Source of the DNA: Ardenticatenales bacterium | GTDB lineage: Bacteria > Chloroflexota > Anaerolineae > Epilineales > Epilineaceae | Assembly: GCA_020853525.1 (NCBI GenBank) | Contig: JADYYS010000053.1 | Location: forward strand, 1 to 64,000 | DNA length: 64,000 nt | Direction of reading: 5' to 3' | Shown here: positions 1-9,171 of the stretch, piece by piece | Position numbering within the stretch: position 1 is the first letter of the stretch | Layout of the letters: the number at the start of each line of letters is the position of its first letter | Notes under the pieces: model-generated | The model's input: the letters and a program-made list of their open reading frames with translations, nothing else | What the model was told of the DNA's origin: nothing | The model's database searches: none | Position numbers and translations under genes: made by a program

Positions 1-1
1 C

Positions 2-115
2 GAAGGCGAGTACCCCGGCGACGACTGGACGCTCCGCATCACCGACAACGGCGCCGGCGACCAGGGCAAGCTCCTGAACTGGACGATCCAACTCCGAACC
101 CGCACGAACTACTAA
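2..115 (+). CDS. C-terminal end of a P-domain (proprotein convertase P/Homo B) protein, partial
   Basis: Only the last 37 codons are in the window; the frame is open from base 2 to a TAA. The residues DWTLRITDNGAGDQGKLLNW followed by TIQL and a short polar tail match the final two strands of a P/Homo B domain, where W-L-x-V/I-x-D-x-x-x-G-D-x-G-x-L-x-x-W is the usual signature. Such domains sit at the C-terminus of secreted subtilases and other exported proteins of environmental bacteria. The catalytic or other upstream part lies outside the window, so the full protein cannot be named. There is no hYLP tail here, unlike several other exported proteins of this window. Confidence 0.75.
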   Translation, partial: EGEYPGDDWTLRITDNGAGDQGKLLNWTIQLRTRTNY

Positions 116-278
116 CCCCAGCGACGAGAGCCCCAGCGACGAGAGCCCCGACGCCGCCACCGCCGCCGAACGGGAACGGCACGCGCACTCTCACGCACCA
201 TACGACGACACGGACGACACGACGCGACAACATCGCACGGTTTGACCGATCGACCTCCGACACCTGATTCGATCGACC

Positions 279-315
279 ACCGCGGCCCCCTCGACACCAA
301 CGAGGGGGCCGCGGT
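279..315 (+). terminator. Strong stem-loop after the P-domain gene
   Basis: A perfect 15-bp inverted repeat (arms 279-293 and 301-315, 7-nt loop) lies 164 bases after the stop codon. It is very GC rich. No T-run follows, so it is either a terminator without a U-tract or a site that works with Rho. It also lies upstream of the next gene, so a leader role is possible. Confidence 0.5.
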
Positions 316-418
316 GCATTGGAGGCGACGCCCATCCCTCACATGGATCGTTGTCATGTCCACGGCGGCCCGGCATCATGTTGGCTTCCGCGTTATCGAC
401 CGCTCTGGAGCCACGCCG

Positions 419-1288
419 ATGCCTCGTGCCTACCCCGTTTGCCCCCGCCATCCACGCGCCGCCGTACTCGTCGGCCTGGCCACCGCCCTCGCCCTCGCAG
501 CATGCCAGGGCACGCCCTCACCTTCCGATGTCGCGGTCGACGCACCGGCGATGCCGCCGAAGGAAGGGGCATCCGCACTGCCCCCGCCCGTCGCCGAGCG
601 CGGGCCCACCGCGGCGCCCGCGGCCGGCGTGACGTTCGCGGACGGCGACAACGCGTCGTTCCAAGGGGTGACGATCGCATGGCCGGAGGGGTTGGCGACC
701 GGTGCGGGGGTCAAGGCCGAGCCGGCGACGGCCGACGCGCCGGACGCCGCGCCGCCGGCGACGACGTTCGTGCTGGACGGCTACGCCGACGCCGAGGCGC
801 AGTTCCCGGCGACCATCAGGGTCTACGCGCTCGGCCAAGGCGGGCCGGACCTGACGGACGCCGTCGCGTCGCTCACGTCGATTCTCGCCGAACAGCCCGC
901 CGAACCGAAGGTTCCGATGCCGGCGACGCCGGCCGGTCGCGTGTTCATGGGCCACGTCCATTATGTCGACGGCGCCGGCTACCGCGGGGTGCGGTTCGTC
1001 ACACAGCTCGCCCAGGACATCCAGCCCATCAACAACACCTCGCTCGTCTACGCCTTCGAGGGCTTGACCGCAGACGGCACGCGCTGGATCCAGGCCCGCC
1101 TGCCGATCGACGCCCGCAGCGACGCCGTGCTGCCGAATGCCAACATCGACGACTACGCCGGCTTCGCGCAGCGATTCGACAGCTACCTCGTCGCGACGAC
1201 CGCCGCCGTGAACGCGCTCGCGCCGACGGACTTCACGCCGACGTTGGACGCGCTGGATGCGCTCGTGGGGGGGATGCTGTTCCGCTGA
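419..1288 (+). CDS. Predicted lipoprotein, unknown function
   Basis: The 289-residue product starts with a basic n-region and a hydrophobic stretch ending in a lipobox-like LALAAC at about residues 25-30, followed by a Ser/Pro/Ala-rich linker. The frame is open further upstream, but the signal peptide only makes sense from this ATG, so it was chosen. The mature part (about residues 60-289) is a mixed alpha/beta sequence with no motif that I recognise. It contains stretches such as FMGHVHYVDGAGYRGVRFVT and FEGLTADGTRWIQARLPI, which resemble small PsbP/LpqN-type lipid- or surface-associated folds, but this is only an impression. It ends tail-to-tail with the DUF1501 gene, 52 bases away. Confidence 0.75.
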   Translation: MPRAYPVCPRHPRAAVLVGLATALALAACQGTPSPSDVAVDAPAMPPKEGASALPPPVAERGPTAAPAAGVTFADGDNASFQGVTIAWPEGLATGAGVKAEPATADAPDAAPPATTFVLDGYADAEAQFPATIRVYALGQGGPDLTDAVASLTSILAEQPAEPKVPMPATPAGRVFMGHVHYVDGAGYRGVRFVTQLAQDIQPINNTSLVYAFEGLTADGTRWIQARLPIDARSDAVLPNANIDDYAGFAQRFDSYLVATTAAVNALAPTDFTPTLDALDALVGGMLFR

Positions 1289-1340
1289 TCACCGCAAGGG
1301 TACCCGCACCCCCTCTTGTGCCGCCGCCCCAATCACCGGC

Positions 1341-2681
1341 CTACGCCGGCCGCCCCGCCCACGGAAAGTACTGCCGTCGGCTCGCGCCCCCCGGCACCGG
1401 CGTCGCCGGCACGCTCGGCGCATCGGCGCGCGCGCGCACGACGCCGTGCAGCGTCGGCATGAAGCCGGGGAAGACGCTGGGCAGCGCGGCGTTCGCGAGG
1501 CGCTTCAGGACGATCTCGCCGAGGACATCGCGGTAGTCGATCGTCACCGCCAGGTCTTCGCCGCCGGACAGCGCGTCCGGCTCGAGGCCGGGCCAGATCG
1601 TGTGGACGCCCTTCACGACGCCACCGCCTAGAACGAACATGCAGTTGCCGTGGCCGTGGTCCGTGCCGTTTCCGCCGTTCTGGGCGACGCGCCTCCCGAA
1701 CTCGCTCATCGTGACCACCGTGACGCCCGGATCGTCGAGTCGCCGGCCCATGTCGGCGGCGAAGGCGGCCAGGGCCGCGTCGAATGAGGCGAGCAGGCGG
1801 GACATCAGTCCTTCCGTCGGATCGCTCGAGCCTTGCCAGACCTGTATGGCGTGCGTATCCCACTCCCCGATGTCCACGCACGCCACCTCGAGGCCGATGT
1901 CGGCCTTGATGAGCTGCGCGATCTGCGCCAGCGCTTGGCCGAACGACGTCTGGGGGTAGGCGGCGCCACTCTCGGGCCGGTACTGCTGCGGGTCGGCGCG
2001 CTCGAGGATTGCGAGCGCCTCGAACGCCCCGAGTGCGTTCTCGTCGAACCAGTCGCCCGAGCCGTAGAGCGCACGCAGGCGCGTCTGGAAGGCGGCCAGG
2101 TCGAGGTCGGCGTCCAGATGAAAGTCGGCGATGCTGCGCAGCGCGGCGGCCGAGACCGGGCCGTACAGGCTGAGCGGGAGCATGTCCCCCATCCCGACCG
2201 CCCGGAACGGCGAAGCGTTGCGCGCCGCGGTGACCTCGAGGTGGCGGCCGATCCAGCCTGTGCTCACGCTCCGCTCGCCGGGCGTCCCGCGCTCCATGTA
2301 GTCCATCGCGTCGAAATGGCTGCGCGAATCGTCCGGCGAGCCGACGGCATGGACGATCGCCAGCCGCCCGTCGTCCCACAGGCGCCCCAATCCGGGCATG
2401 GCCGGGTTCAGCGCGAACCGATCGTCCAGCCGCCGGCCGCTCTTGGCGTCCCCCACGCGCGGCGCCTTGATCGCCAGCGCCGGGCGAACGTCGTAGTAAC
2501 GGCGCTCTTCGTAGGGGATCACGGCCGACAGGCCGTCCATCCCGCCCCGCTGGAACACACACACCAGCACGTCGCCGCGCGGCGGGGCGTCCGCGGCGCG
2601 GAACGCGAGGCGCGGCATCCACGCGGGGAGGGCGCGAGCGGCGGCGGACCATAGATGGCGGCGGTGCAAATCGGTGTGCAT
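1341..2681 (-). CDS. DUF1501 family exported protein
   Basis: The product (446 residues) has an RR-containing n-region (LHRRHLWSAAARAL) like a Tat signal, then VLVCVFQRGGMDGLSAVIPY, the usual N-terminal motif of DUF1501. Near the C-terminus come TMSEFGRRVAQNGGNGTDHG and a Gly-rich stretch, the family's most conserved region; the fold is related to sulfatases and alkaline phosphatases. The start at 2681 was chosen because GGGGGAAG lies six bases upstream; an earlier in-frame start at 2774 would overlap the upstream gene and has no signal. It follows the DUF1800 gene in the same orientation, the standard pairing for these families. The biochemical role of the pair is not established. The ends and start are clear. 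Confidence 0.9.
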   Translation of the reverse strand: MHTDLHRRHLWSAAARALPAWMPRLAFRAADAPPRGDVLVCVFQRGGMDGLSAVIPYEERRYYDVRPALAIKAPRVGDAKSGRRLDDRFALNPAMPGLGRLWDDGRLAIVHAVGSPDDSRSHFDAMDYMERGTPGERSVSTGWIGRHLEVTAARNASPFRAVGMGDMLPLSLYGPVSAAALRSIADFHLDADLDLAAFQTRLRALYGSGDWFDENALGAFEALAILERADPQQYRPESGAAYPQTSFGQALAQIAQLIKADIGLEVACVDIGEWDTHAIQVWQGSSDPTEGLMSRLLASFDAALAAFAADMGRRLDDPGVTVVTMSEFGRRVAQNGGNGTDHGHGNCMFVLGGGVVKGVHTIWPGLEPDALSGGEDLAVTIDYRDVLGEIVLKRLANAALPSVFPGFMPTLHGVVRARADAPSVPATPVPGGASRRQYFPWAGRPA

Positions 2682-2716
2682 ATCGACTTCCCCCATCACA
2701 TGAGTCGTGTCCCGCA

Positions 2717-2741
2717 GGGGGCACCCCTCGTGGGTGCCCTC
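2717..2741 (-). other. Intercistronic stem-loop between DUF1800 and DUF1501 genes
   Basis: GGGCACCC and GGGTGCCC face each other over a 5-nt loop, with a G-T and a G-C pair extending the stem. It lies in the 83-base spacer of the pair, so it may stabilise or partly terminate the mRNA. Only the inverted repeat is seen; the role is inferred. Confidence 0.4.
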
Positions 2742-2764
2742 CCCCGCCAACGAACACCACCCGC

Positions 2765-4345
2765 TCAACGCCACATGAAATACGGGCTGTCGAACAGCAA
2801 CGCCACCGCCATCGGCACCCGCTCCGCGGCCTCGTCCGCCGTGACCCGCCCCGTGCCGCCCCCGGCGACGACCTCGACGAGCATCGCCCGGTCGCTGTCG
2901 ATGAGCGGCCGCGGCAGCAGCCGATCGGCCCAGTAGTCGACGATCGCGCCGGCCTCGCCCGGCACCGCGTCACCCGCCATCTGCTCGACGAGGTCGATAT
3001 CGATGCCGCCCAATCGGTTCTCGGCGGCGGCGAGGCCGAAGTTCCAGCGGGAGAGCATGATGTGCGCCCCCTTCCAGCGCGTGCCGACGTCCGGGTAGCC
3101 GTCCGGCGAACGCCAGCGGAAGGGCATGTGGGCCATCAGCTGGAGGTAGCGTTCAGGGCGACCGCTGTAGTCGCCGTCCTTGGGGATCGTGAGCACGCAC
3201 GACGCGTCGACGCCGAGGCAGCGCAGCACGGCCGCCCAGAACTCCATCGGCCGCCGGATCTTGGCCGGCCCGCCGCCGCTCGGCTCGATGACGGCGGCGG
3301 CGAACTCGGGCGAAGAGAACAGGGCGCGAACCATCGCCCGGATGTCGCCGTCCGCGCCGAACGCCGCGGCGACGCGCTCGACGAGGGCCGCGGGCGGCTC
3401 GTCGGCGACGAGGCGGGCGCAGAGGCGGCGGGCGACGTGCCGGCGGCAGCTCGGATGGTCGACGAGCCGGTCGAGGATCTCGTGGCCCGCATCGACGCCG
3501 GTCGCGCGAATGGGCAGGCCGAGGACGGTCTTGGCGCTGCTGTCGTGGTCGGCGGCACGGAATTCGAAGCGCCACGTCGCGTCGCTCCGGTTCCAGCCGG
3601 TGAAGCCGCGCGCGACCGCCTTGACGTCCGCCTCGCCGTAGCCGCCGCCGACGCCGAGCGTGTGGAGCTCCATCACCTCGCGAGCGTAGTTCTCGTTCGG
3701 TCCGCGGCGCGTGTTCGTCAACGTGCTCAGGTACTGCATCATCGCCACGTCGGCGGCGTCGGCGTGCAGGAGGCCGCGGAATGTGAGGAGGGCGTGGCGG
3801 CGCAGGACGTCGCGGTCGGCGACGGTCTGCATCATCATGTGGTAGTCGTCCATGTAGACGCTGAAGTGGTTTGCCCAGTGGTCGACGAGCACCTCGAACA
3901 GCTGGTGGCGACCGTGCACCGCGCGGTACAGCGTCGCGGCGACGAGCTCATCGCGGATCCGGGCGCGCTGGACGAGGTCGGCCGAGGCGTCGTGGATCCT
4001 CTCGGCCGTCCAGCCGAGCGTCTCGAGCGGCGCGAGCGCGGCCTCGACCGCCGGATCGCTTCCCGCCGCCCCGACATCGGCCGCGAGCTGCGCATCCAAC
4101 CATCCGGACGTGCCCATCGCCTCGACGCGCGCGACATCGCCCCTGCCCTGCCCGAACGTGGCGCGAGACAGGAGGTGGCGCGCGGCGCCGGGCGGCGGCA
4201 TCGCCCGCGTCCGCCCCGCGGCGAAAGCGACGCTCGGGCGGCGCAGCCAGTCGGCGACGTCATCGCCGCGGAACGCCGGGCCGAGCGCGGCGGCGGCGGC
4301 GGCGGCGGAGCTGCCGGCGATCAGGCGGCGGCGGGTGATGGGCAT
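2765..4345 (-). CDS. DUF1800 family exported protein
   Basis: The 526-residue protein begins with a Tat-type signal (ITRRRLIAGSSAAAAAAALG). It then carries the DUF1800 hallmarks: AARHLLSRATFGQG near residue 54, LVDHWANHFSVYMDD near 155, RGPNENYAREVMELHTLGVG near 215, and AVARGFTGWN. Length is typical. DUF1800 proteins are exported and almost always encoded beside DUF1501, as here, with the spacer containing a stem-loop. No catalytic function is proven for the family. The ATG at 4345 directly precedes the Tat motif, so the start is good. The 153 bases between this gene and the lipoprotein gene upstream on the same strand may hold the promoter; I see no clear -10/-35 pair. Confidence 0.92.
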   Translation of the reverse strand: MPITRRRLIAGSSAAAAAAALGPAFRGDDVADWLRRPSVAFAAGRTRAMPPPGAARHLLSRATFGQGRGDVARVEAMGTSGWLDAQLAADVGAAGSDPAVEAALAPLETLGWTAERIHDASADLVQRARIRDELVAATLYRAVHGRHQLFEVLVDHWANHFSVYMDDYHMMMQTVADRDVLRRHALLTFRGLLHADAADVAMMQYLSTLTNTRRGPNENYAREVMELHTLGVGGGYGEADVKAVARGFTGWNRSDATWRFEFRAADHDSSAKTVLGLPIRATGVDAGHEILDRLVDHPSCRRHVARRLCARLVADEPPAALVERVAAAFGADGDIRAMVRALFSSPEFAAAVIEPSGGGPAKIRRPMEFWAAVLRCLGVDASCVLTIPKDGDYSGRPERYLQLMAHMPFRWRSPDGYPDVGTRWKGAHIMLSRWNFGLAAAENRLGGIDIDLVEQMAGDAVPGEAGAIVDYWADRLLPRPLIDSDRAMLVEVVAGGGTGRVTADEAAERVPMAVALLFDSPYFMWR

Positions 4346-4498
4346 GGCTGTGCTCCCGGGGACGATGTGGGGCGAATGGGTGAAGGGGCAGCGGGGGTCA
4401 CATCGTCGTCGAGAACGGGGTACGATCGGGCGGACGGGATTGGGGGAGATCGCGACGTTTCGGTGAAGGAGAGTTTGCGGGTGGTGCGGCCGGCTCGG

Positions 4499-5068
4499 CT
4501 ACTGCACCCCGTCGAACCGCCACACCCCGTCCTCCTTCACAAACACCTCAACCCAGTCCTTCCCGTCCTTCGTGATCGTCAACGTCGCCCGATCGCCCTC
4601 CACGGCCTCGGACTTCACGGCGGTCCCCTCCCAAATCGCCAGGAACGCCTCGGGGCCGATGCCTTCCAGGCTCTGCGCGCCGAGGTCGGCCATCATCTTC
4701 TCCATGCCCGCGATGAACTTCTCGCGCGGCGAGAGCGACGGGTCGAGGTCGGCGTGCGACGGGTCGGCGGCATCCGCTGCGCGCATCTTTGGGCCCATGC
4801 CGTCGTAGAACGCGCCCCAGTCCTTGGACACGGCGGCATCGCGGAGGCGGTGGTATGCCTCCGTCGGCGAGCCGCGCTTCGCAGCGTCGGAGCCGGCGCC
4901 CGGGGCGCCCGCGCTCCCGGACTGGGCCGCGGCGGAGGTGACGCCGGCGGCGAGCGCGTCGGCACCGCTCGACAGCGGCGCCGGAGCCTTCTTGGGGCCG
5001 CAGCCGGCGGCCAGCGCGGCGACGAGGGTGACGGCGAGCGTGAGCGACGGGAGTCTTCGCGAGGACAT
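4499..5068 (-). CDS. Small lipoprotein, DUF4878-like
   Basis: The 189-residue product has a signal peptide ending in the lipobox ALAAGC, then a Lys/Ala/Pro-rich linker. The C-terminal half (SPTEAYHRLRDAAVSKDWGA onward, ending in GKDWVEVFVKEDGVWRF) has the helix-plus-sheet pattern of NTF2-like DUF4878 lipoproteins, in which a cone-shaped fold ends in a Trp-containing strand. The assignment is by pattern only. The start at 5068 has GGAG about nine bases upstream and directly precedes the signal peptide; longer in-frame starts lack both. It lies upstream of the DUF1800-DUF1501 pair on the same strand and may be co-transcribed. Confidence 0.8.
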   Translation of the reverse strand: MSSRRLPSLTLAVTLVAALAAGCGPKKAPAPLSSGADALAAGVTSAAAQSGSAGAPGAGSDAAKRGSPTEAYHRLRDAAVSKDWGAFYDGMGPKMRAADAADPSHADLDPSLSPREKFIAGMEKMMADLGAQSLEGIGPEAFLAIWEGTAVKSEAVEGDRATLTITKDGKDWVEVFVKEDGVWRFDGVQ

Positions 5069-5341
5069 CGACGTATCTCCTGTGTGCGGTCGTGAACCGG
5101 CGCTGCGGCAGTATACGTTCTTCCGCGTCGAGCCGCTCGTACAGCGCCAGCAGCCGCGGCCGAAGTCATATCCGCTGTCCGGCACGTGCAGGTCGCGGCC
5201 CGCCGGCAGCGCGGCCGATGAACTGCAGGTGGGATCGCGGGTCGAATCACCGGGGATCGGCGCCAAGATCACCGTGATGTTGGAGGATTTCCCCAGGGAT
5301 CTGCGATAGGATCACGCTCAACCCGGCCAAGGAGCGAATCG

Positions 5342-5383
5342 ATGACCTTTGGCATTCCCGTCCTGTCGATCACCGCATCATGA
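5342..5383 (+). CDS. 13-codon leader ORF coupled to the next small gene
   Basis: A minute ORF, MTFGIPVLSITAS, has a strong Shine-Dalgarno (AAGGAG, 5330-5335, six bases before the ATG). Its stop overlaps the next start as ATGA (5380-5383). The following ORF has no ribosome site of its own, so translation of this leader would be expected to feed it. The peptide is hydrophobic with no obvious attenuation codons. It could also simply mark a frameshifted start. Confidence 0.45.
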   Translation: MTFGIPVLSITAS

Positions 5384-5571
5384 CCCTGCATTCCACCGCC
5401 GCCAATCGCCTCGGCCTCTGGGGCGCCGGCATCACTCTCCCCGGCATCGTCCTCTCGAGCCCCGTGGCCGTCGTGCTCATCGTCGCGATCTCGATCCTGA
5501 TGTGGTGGGTGTTCAGGGCGCGGTTGGCGGCGGCGGATCGGGTGAACGTCGCGCACGCGGAAGGAACGTGA
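5380..5571 (+). CDS. Small membrane protein, unknown
   Basis: A 63-residue product with a hydrophobic stretch from about residue 12 to 45 (GITLPGIVLSSPVAVVLIVA then ISILMWWVF), predicted to make one or two membrane helices, and a short charged tail. It overlaps the leader ORF by ATGA and is followed 16 bases later by another small membrane ORF. I recognise no family. The case for coding rests on the hydrophobic pattern and the translational coupling. Confidence 0.5.
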   Translation: MTLHSTAANRLGLWGAGITLPGIVLSSPVAVVLIVAISILMWWVFRARLAAADRVNVAHAEGT

Positions 5572-5587
5572 CATCCTAACGCTCCGG

Positions 5588-5791
5588 GTGATCTGGCCCA
5601 TCGCCTGGCGCTCCGCCCTCGTTTCCCTCGCCTATGTCGGCGGCGTCGAGGCGATCGTGCTCGGGAACGAGCCGGCACCCGTCTCGCAGGGTTGGTCCGT
5701 CCGGCACCTGGGCTGGGGGCTGCTGGCGTTCGTCCTTGCCCTGAGCGACGCGAAGAGGCTCGCTTGGCCGCGATCGGAAGGGAGGCATTGA
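5588..5791 (+). CDS. Small hydrophobic protein, unknown
   Basis: A 67-residue product read from a GTG. It has two moderately hydrophobic segments (RSALVSLAYVGGVEAIVL and LGWGLLAFVLAL). Its TGA shares a base with the ATG of the beta-helix gene (TGATG at 5789-5793), which is the best argument that it is translated. There is no good ribosome site, so the true start is uncertain. No family is recognised. Confidence 0.4.
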   Translation: MIWPIAWRSALVSLAYVGGVEAIVLGNEPAPVSQGWSVRHLGWGLLAFVLALSDAKRLAWPRSEGRH

Positions 5792-7332
5792 TGCAACGTC
5801 CCGCCCTCGCCAACATCTCGCCGCAACCCGCCTCGCCGCACCCCGCCCGGCGCGCCGCCACGCTGGCGTTTGGCCTCGCGGCGCTGATCGTCGCCGGCCC
5901 GTGGCTCGTCCGCCGGGGCGCCGACGTCCGTCCGTCCGCCGTGGCATCGGCCGCACCCGCCGTCGTCACGGTCTTCACAATTACGCTCGCCACCGACGCC
6001 CCCGACGCCCGGCCCGGCGACGGCACGTGCGCAACGGCGGACGGCGGCTGCGCGATCCGCGCGGCGGTACAGGAGGCCAACGCGCGGCCGGGCGCCGGAC
6101 CGTATCGCCTCGTCGTGCCGTCGGGCGCCTACACGCTCTCGATCCCCGGCGACAGCGAGGACGCGGCGGTCGGCGGCGACGTCGACATCCGTACATCGCT
6201 CGAGGTGCGCGGGGACGGCGCGGGCCGGACCGTCATTCACGGCCCGAACGAGCCGCTCGACCACGCCTTCGAGGTCTTCCCGCCGGCGGTGGTCACGTTC
6301 CGCGGCCTGACGATCCGCGATAGCGCCGGCGGCGGCATCAAGAACCGCCGCGGGCAAGTCGCCATCACGGACAGCTCGATCCGCGAGAACCGCGCGCACT
6401 TCGGCGGCGGGATCGCCAACGACGGCGTGATGACGATCACGTTCAGCACCGTCGTCTCGAACACGGCCGGCCAGGGCGGCGGCATCGTCCACTTCGGTGA
6501 CGGGCGGCTGACGATGGTCCGTACGACGGTGCAGGGCAACGGCAACGCGCAGGGCGGCGGCCTCAAGGTGCACGGCGCGCTGGACATGGTCGAGTGCACC
6601 GTCATCGACAACCTGGGGGGCCACGGCGGCGGCCTGAACCTCGTCGGCGCCGAGACCAAGGTGATCCGCGACTCGACGATCGCCCGCAACCTCGCCGGCG
6701 GCCGGGTCGAGCCGCCGTGGCACGGCTATGGCGGCGGCATCTGGAGCCAAGCGGACGACGTCCGGCTGATCAACGTCACGCTCAGCGACAACTGGGGTCA
6801 GGGCGGCGGGATCTTCAACCTCGGGCGGATCACGATGACGAACAGCACGCTGGCATTCAACGGCACGTACAGCTGGGGGGCGGCGATCAGCAACCTCGGC
6901 GCGTTGCGGCTCGTGAACAGCGTGATCGGACCATCGCCGCAAGGCGCGGCGTGTGACGCATCCCGCGTGCGGCTCACTTCCGGCGGACACAATCTGGACG
7001 GGGACGGAACGTGCATGCTCTTCGAGCCCACCGACCTGCGGTCCGTCGACCCGCGCGTCGGCCCGTTGGCCGACAACGGCGGCAGCACGTGGACGCACGC
7101 CCTCCTCCCGGGCAGCCCGGCGATCGACGCCGGCGACGACGATCTCGCCCCGCCGCTCGACCAACGCGGTGGGCGGCGGCCGGCCGGCTCCGCCAGCGAC
7201 ATCGGCGCATTCGAGTACGGCGCGACGCCCGGCGCGCCGACGCCCGGCGCGTCCCCCACGCCGACGCCGACCCCGATGCCTCGCGTCTTCCTGCCGACCG
7301 TGATCCGAGACGCCGCAAGGAGTGCGCCGTGA
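5791..7332 (+). CDS. Secreted beta-helix protein with CSLREA-type start, choice-of-anchor Q domain and hYLP tail
   Basis: The 513-residue product has a signal peptide (about residues 1-55). Then comes a CSLREA-type opening ([20 protein letters not shown], with [12 protein letters not shown]) and many right-handed parallel beta-helix turns rich in N-x-A, GGGI and NSTL-type steps. Near residue 440 the motif SPAIDAG...LDQRGG...DIGAFEY is the choice-of-anchor Q signature, a domain found just before various sorting signals. A Pro/Thr linker and the tail [13 protein letters not shown] follow. GGGAGG lies a few bases before the ATG. The next gene starts within its stop codon (GTGA). It is probably a surface adhesin or polysaccharide-binding protein; the ligand is unknown. 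Confidence 0.88.
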   Translation: MQRPALANISPQPASPHPARRAATLAFGLAALIVAGPWLVRRGADVRPSAVASAAPAVVTVFTITLATDAPDARPGDGTCATADGGCAIRAAVQEANARPGAGPYRLVVPSGAYTLSIPGDSEDAAVGGDVDIRTSLEVRGDGAGRTVIHGPNEPLDHAFEVFPPAVVTFRGLTIRDSAGGGIKNRRGQVAITDSSIRENRAHFGGGIANDGVMTITFSTVVSNTAGQGGGIVHFGDGRLTMVRTTVQGNGNAQGGGLKVHGALDMVECTVIDNLGGHGGGLNLVGAETKVIRDSTIARNLAGGRVEPPWHGYGGGIWSQADDVRLINVTLSDNWGQGGGIFNLGRITMTNSTLAFNGTYSWGAAISNLGALRLVNSVIGPSPQGAACDASRVRLTSGGHNLDGDGTCMLFEPTDLRSVDPRVGPLADNGGSTWTHALLPGSPAIDAGDDDLAPPLDQRGGRRPAGSASDIGAFEYGATPGAPTPGASPTPTPTPMPRVFLPTVIRDAARSAP

Positions 7333-8918
7333 TCCGTCGCCGAACGACACGCCATGCCGATCGGGTGGGCCTGGGCTTCGTCGCGACCGTCACTACCGTC
7401 ACTACCGTTAGAACCGTCACGACCGTTGGGACCGTCACGACCGTCGCGGTCCTGACGGCGATCCTGTTCGCCGGCGCCACCACGTGGCCCGCCACCGCAC
7501 AGGATCGCGACACCGCACCGACATCGCGCATCCACCTCCCCCTCGTCGCCCGCGCCGTCGACCGCCGCGACCTGCCGGGCGCGGTCGAGGCCCCACCCAC
7601 CCCACCCGCGACGGCGACGTCCGATGCCGCCCCGTCGCCCACCGTGCCCGCGGAGCCGACGCCGACCGGCCCCCTGCCGTCGCCGACGGTGCGCGCGTGC
7701 GCCGGCACGTCGCTGCCGGAGCGCGTGGGGATCACCCGCTCGCCCATCGACAACCCCCTGCGCGCCAGCGACGAGTACTTCCCGCTGCCCGTCGCCCCGC
7801 GCGCGGACGGCGGCGCGCTCGTCGCATGGCGGGAGCAGCGATCGGCCACGGTTCGCGTCGGGACGTTCAGCGCCGCGACCGGCGGCTTCGTGCCGCCGGC
7901 GCTCTCGTTCCCGGCCGAGGAAGTGCACGCCCTCGTGGCGCACGACGACGGCGGCGGGGCGCTGGCGGTCGTCGACGGCGATCCCGACATCTACAGCCCG
8001 AAGTACTGCCGGGGCGCATCGACGCCCGACAAGGCGTTGTGCGGCAAGATGGACGTCTGGCGCTTCGACGCGGCCGGCGAGACGGTCTGGCGGCGGACCG
8101 TCACCGGCAAGACGAACGTCGACCGCGACGGCGCGGAGTTCGTCTGGTGGTACCAACACACGGCGCGGCTGGTCTGGACGGGCGACGCCTACGGCCTGTA
8201 CTACCGCAACGCCAGCTCATCGCCCCGCCCCGGCGTGGCCGGGGAGATCGACATCCACGCGGCCGACGCGTTCCGCGTCCTGTCGCCCGAAGGCGGCCTC
8301 CTGACACACGCTTGGCGCTGGGGCTGCTCGCACAGCTGGGCGGTCCGGCTGGCGTTCAACGGCGCGTTCGGCACCGCGTGCCACGGCGACGGCTTCCCGA
8401 ACGCCTTCCACGTCGTCGTCGCCGACCGGACGGCGCAGCTCGGTGAGGCGACGCTGCAGGCGAACGTGGACCCGACGAAGCGCGCGCTCGGCGGCCTCGT
8501 GGCCGACGGCGACGGGTTCTGGCTGCTGTACCAGGCGCCGGATGGCGGCACGACGGGCGGATCATCAGGCGCCGGGACGATGCGGCTGCACCTCGCGCGG
8601 ATCGACAACGCCGGCCGCATCGCCGCGGACGACGTCCTCGCCGCCGCGACGAACCTGCCCACGCAGTACCCGTTCCGGCCCTACCTGGCCGCGTACGGCG
8701 GCGATCGGCTCCTGGCGGGCTGGCACAGCGGCGGCCAACTGCAGCTCGCCGTCATGGACGGCCGGACGGGCGATCTCGTCGAAGGCCCCGCAGGGGTGGA
8801 CGCGCAGATCGACGCGTGGAATGACTTCGTCGCCTTCCCGAACGGGAACGTAGGCTGGGCGTATGCAGCGGATCGGGCGTCGACGATCGACTTCGTGCGC
8901 GTGGGCGGGTGCCGGTAA
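7329..8918 (+). CDS. Exported protein with repeat-bearing signal peptide and internal hYLP motif, function unknown
   Basis: The GTG start overlaps the upstream stop (GTGA) and has AAGGAG eight bases upstream. The 529-residue product has an Arg-rich n-region, a hydrophobic core built of seven TVx triplets, and a probable cleavage after ATAQ near residue 58. Just after it is [14 protein letters not shown], the same hYLP-like motif found at the C-terminus of other exported proteins here, followed by a Pro/Thr linker. The rest (about residues 135-529) reads as repeated beta strands with sequence like [21 protein letters not shown] and [14 protein letters not shown], suggesting a beta-propeller. 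There are seven or so Cys but no known active site. It probably works with the preceding surface protein. Confidence 0.75.
   Translation: MIRRRTTRHADRVGLGFVATVTTVTTVRTVTTVGTVTTVAVLTAILFAGATTWPATAQDRDTAPTSRIHLPLVARAVDRRDLPGAVEAPPTPPATATSDAAPSPTVPAEPTPTGPLPSPTVRACAGTSLPERVGITRSPIDNPLRASDEYFPLPVAPRADGGALVAWREQRSATVRVGTFSAATGGFVPPALSFPAEEVHALVAHDDGGGALAVVDGDPDIYSPKYCRGASTPDKALCGKMDVWRFDAAGETVWRRTVTGKTNVDRDGAEFVWWYQHTARLVWTGDAYGLYYRNASSSPRPGVAGEIDIHAADAFRVLSPEGGLLTHAWRWGCSHSWAVRLAFNGAFGTACHGDGFPNAFHVVVADRTAQLGEATLQANVDPTKRALGGLVADGDGFWLLYQAPDGGTTGGSSGAGTMRLHLARIDNAGRIAADDVLAAATNLPTQYPFRPYLAAYGGDRLLAGWHSGGQLQLAVMDGRTGDLVEGPAGVDAQIDAWNDFVAFPNGNVGWAYAADRASTIDFVRVGGCR
7386..7448 (+). repeat. 9-bp tandem repeat (7 units) inside a signal peptide
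   Basis: Seven units beginning ACCGT lie in register, coding [21 protein letters not shown]. Because the unit is three codons, copy-number change would lengthen or shorten the hydrophobic core without a frameshift. Confidence 0.9.
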
Positions 8919-9171
8919 TGCCAATCCGGGGTAATTGGGCCGCGCGTCCGGTCCAGTTGGCGGTTGTCGTGGCGGGAGATCTTCAAGCAAGGCGGCGCCG
9001 AGGCAGGCCAAGAGGTCGTCGTCCCGCTGGCGATGGTCAAGTACCTCGGCATGACGTCGCTCATCACCCTGCAGAACCCGGACGCCGGTCAGGTGGCGAC
9101 GATGCCCGAGCTGACGCGCGGCCTGTGGCGTACGGATCCACCTGCCGTTCGCCCATCGCGGCCAGGCGCCG
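8919..9171. other. Convergent intergenic stretch
   Basis: This 253-base stretch lies between two converging genes. A short open frame (8964-9188) encodes PLAMVKYLGMTSLITLQNPD and similar, but it starts with TTG, has no ribosome site and runs into the opposite gene. It may be a remnant of a gene. No clear terminator hairpin was found. Confidence 0.3.

Noticed and set aside
3062-5095. 677-codon open frame on the + strand
   Set aside because: Antisense to DUF1800 and the lipoprotein gene; no signal or domain.
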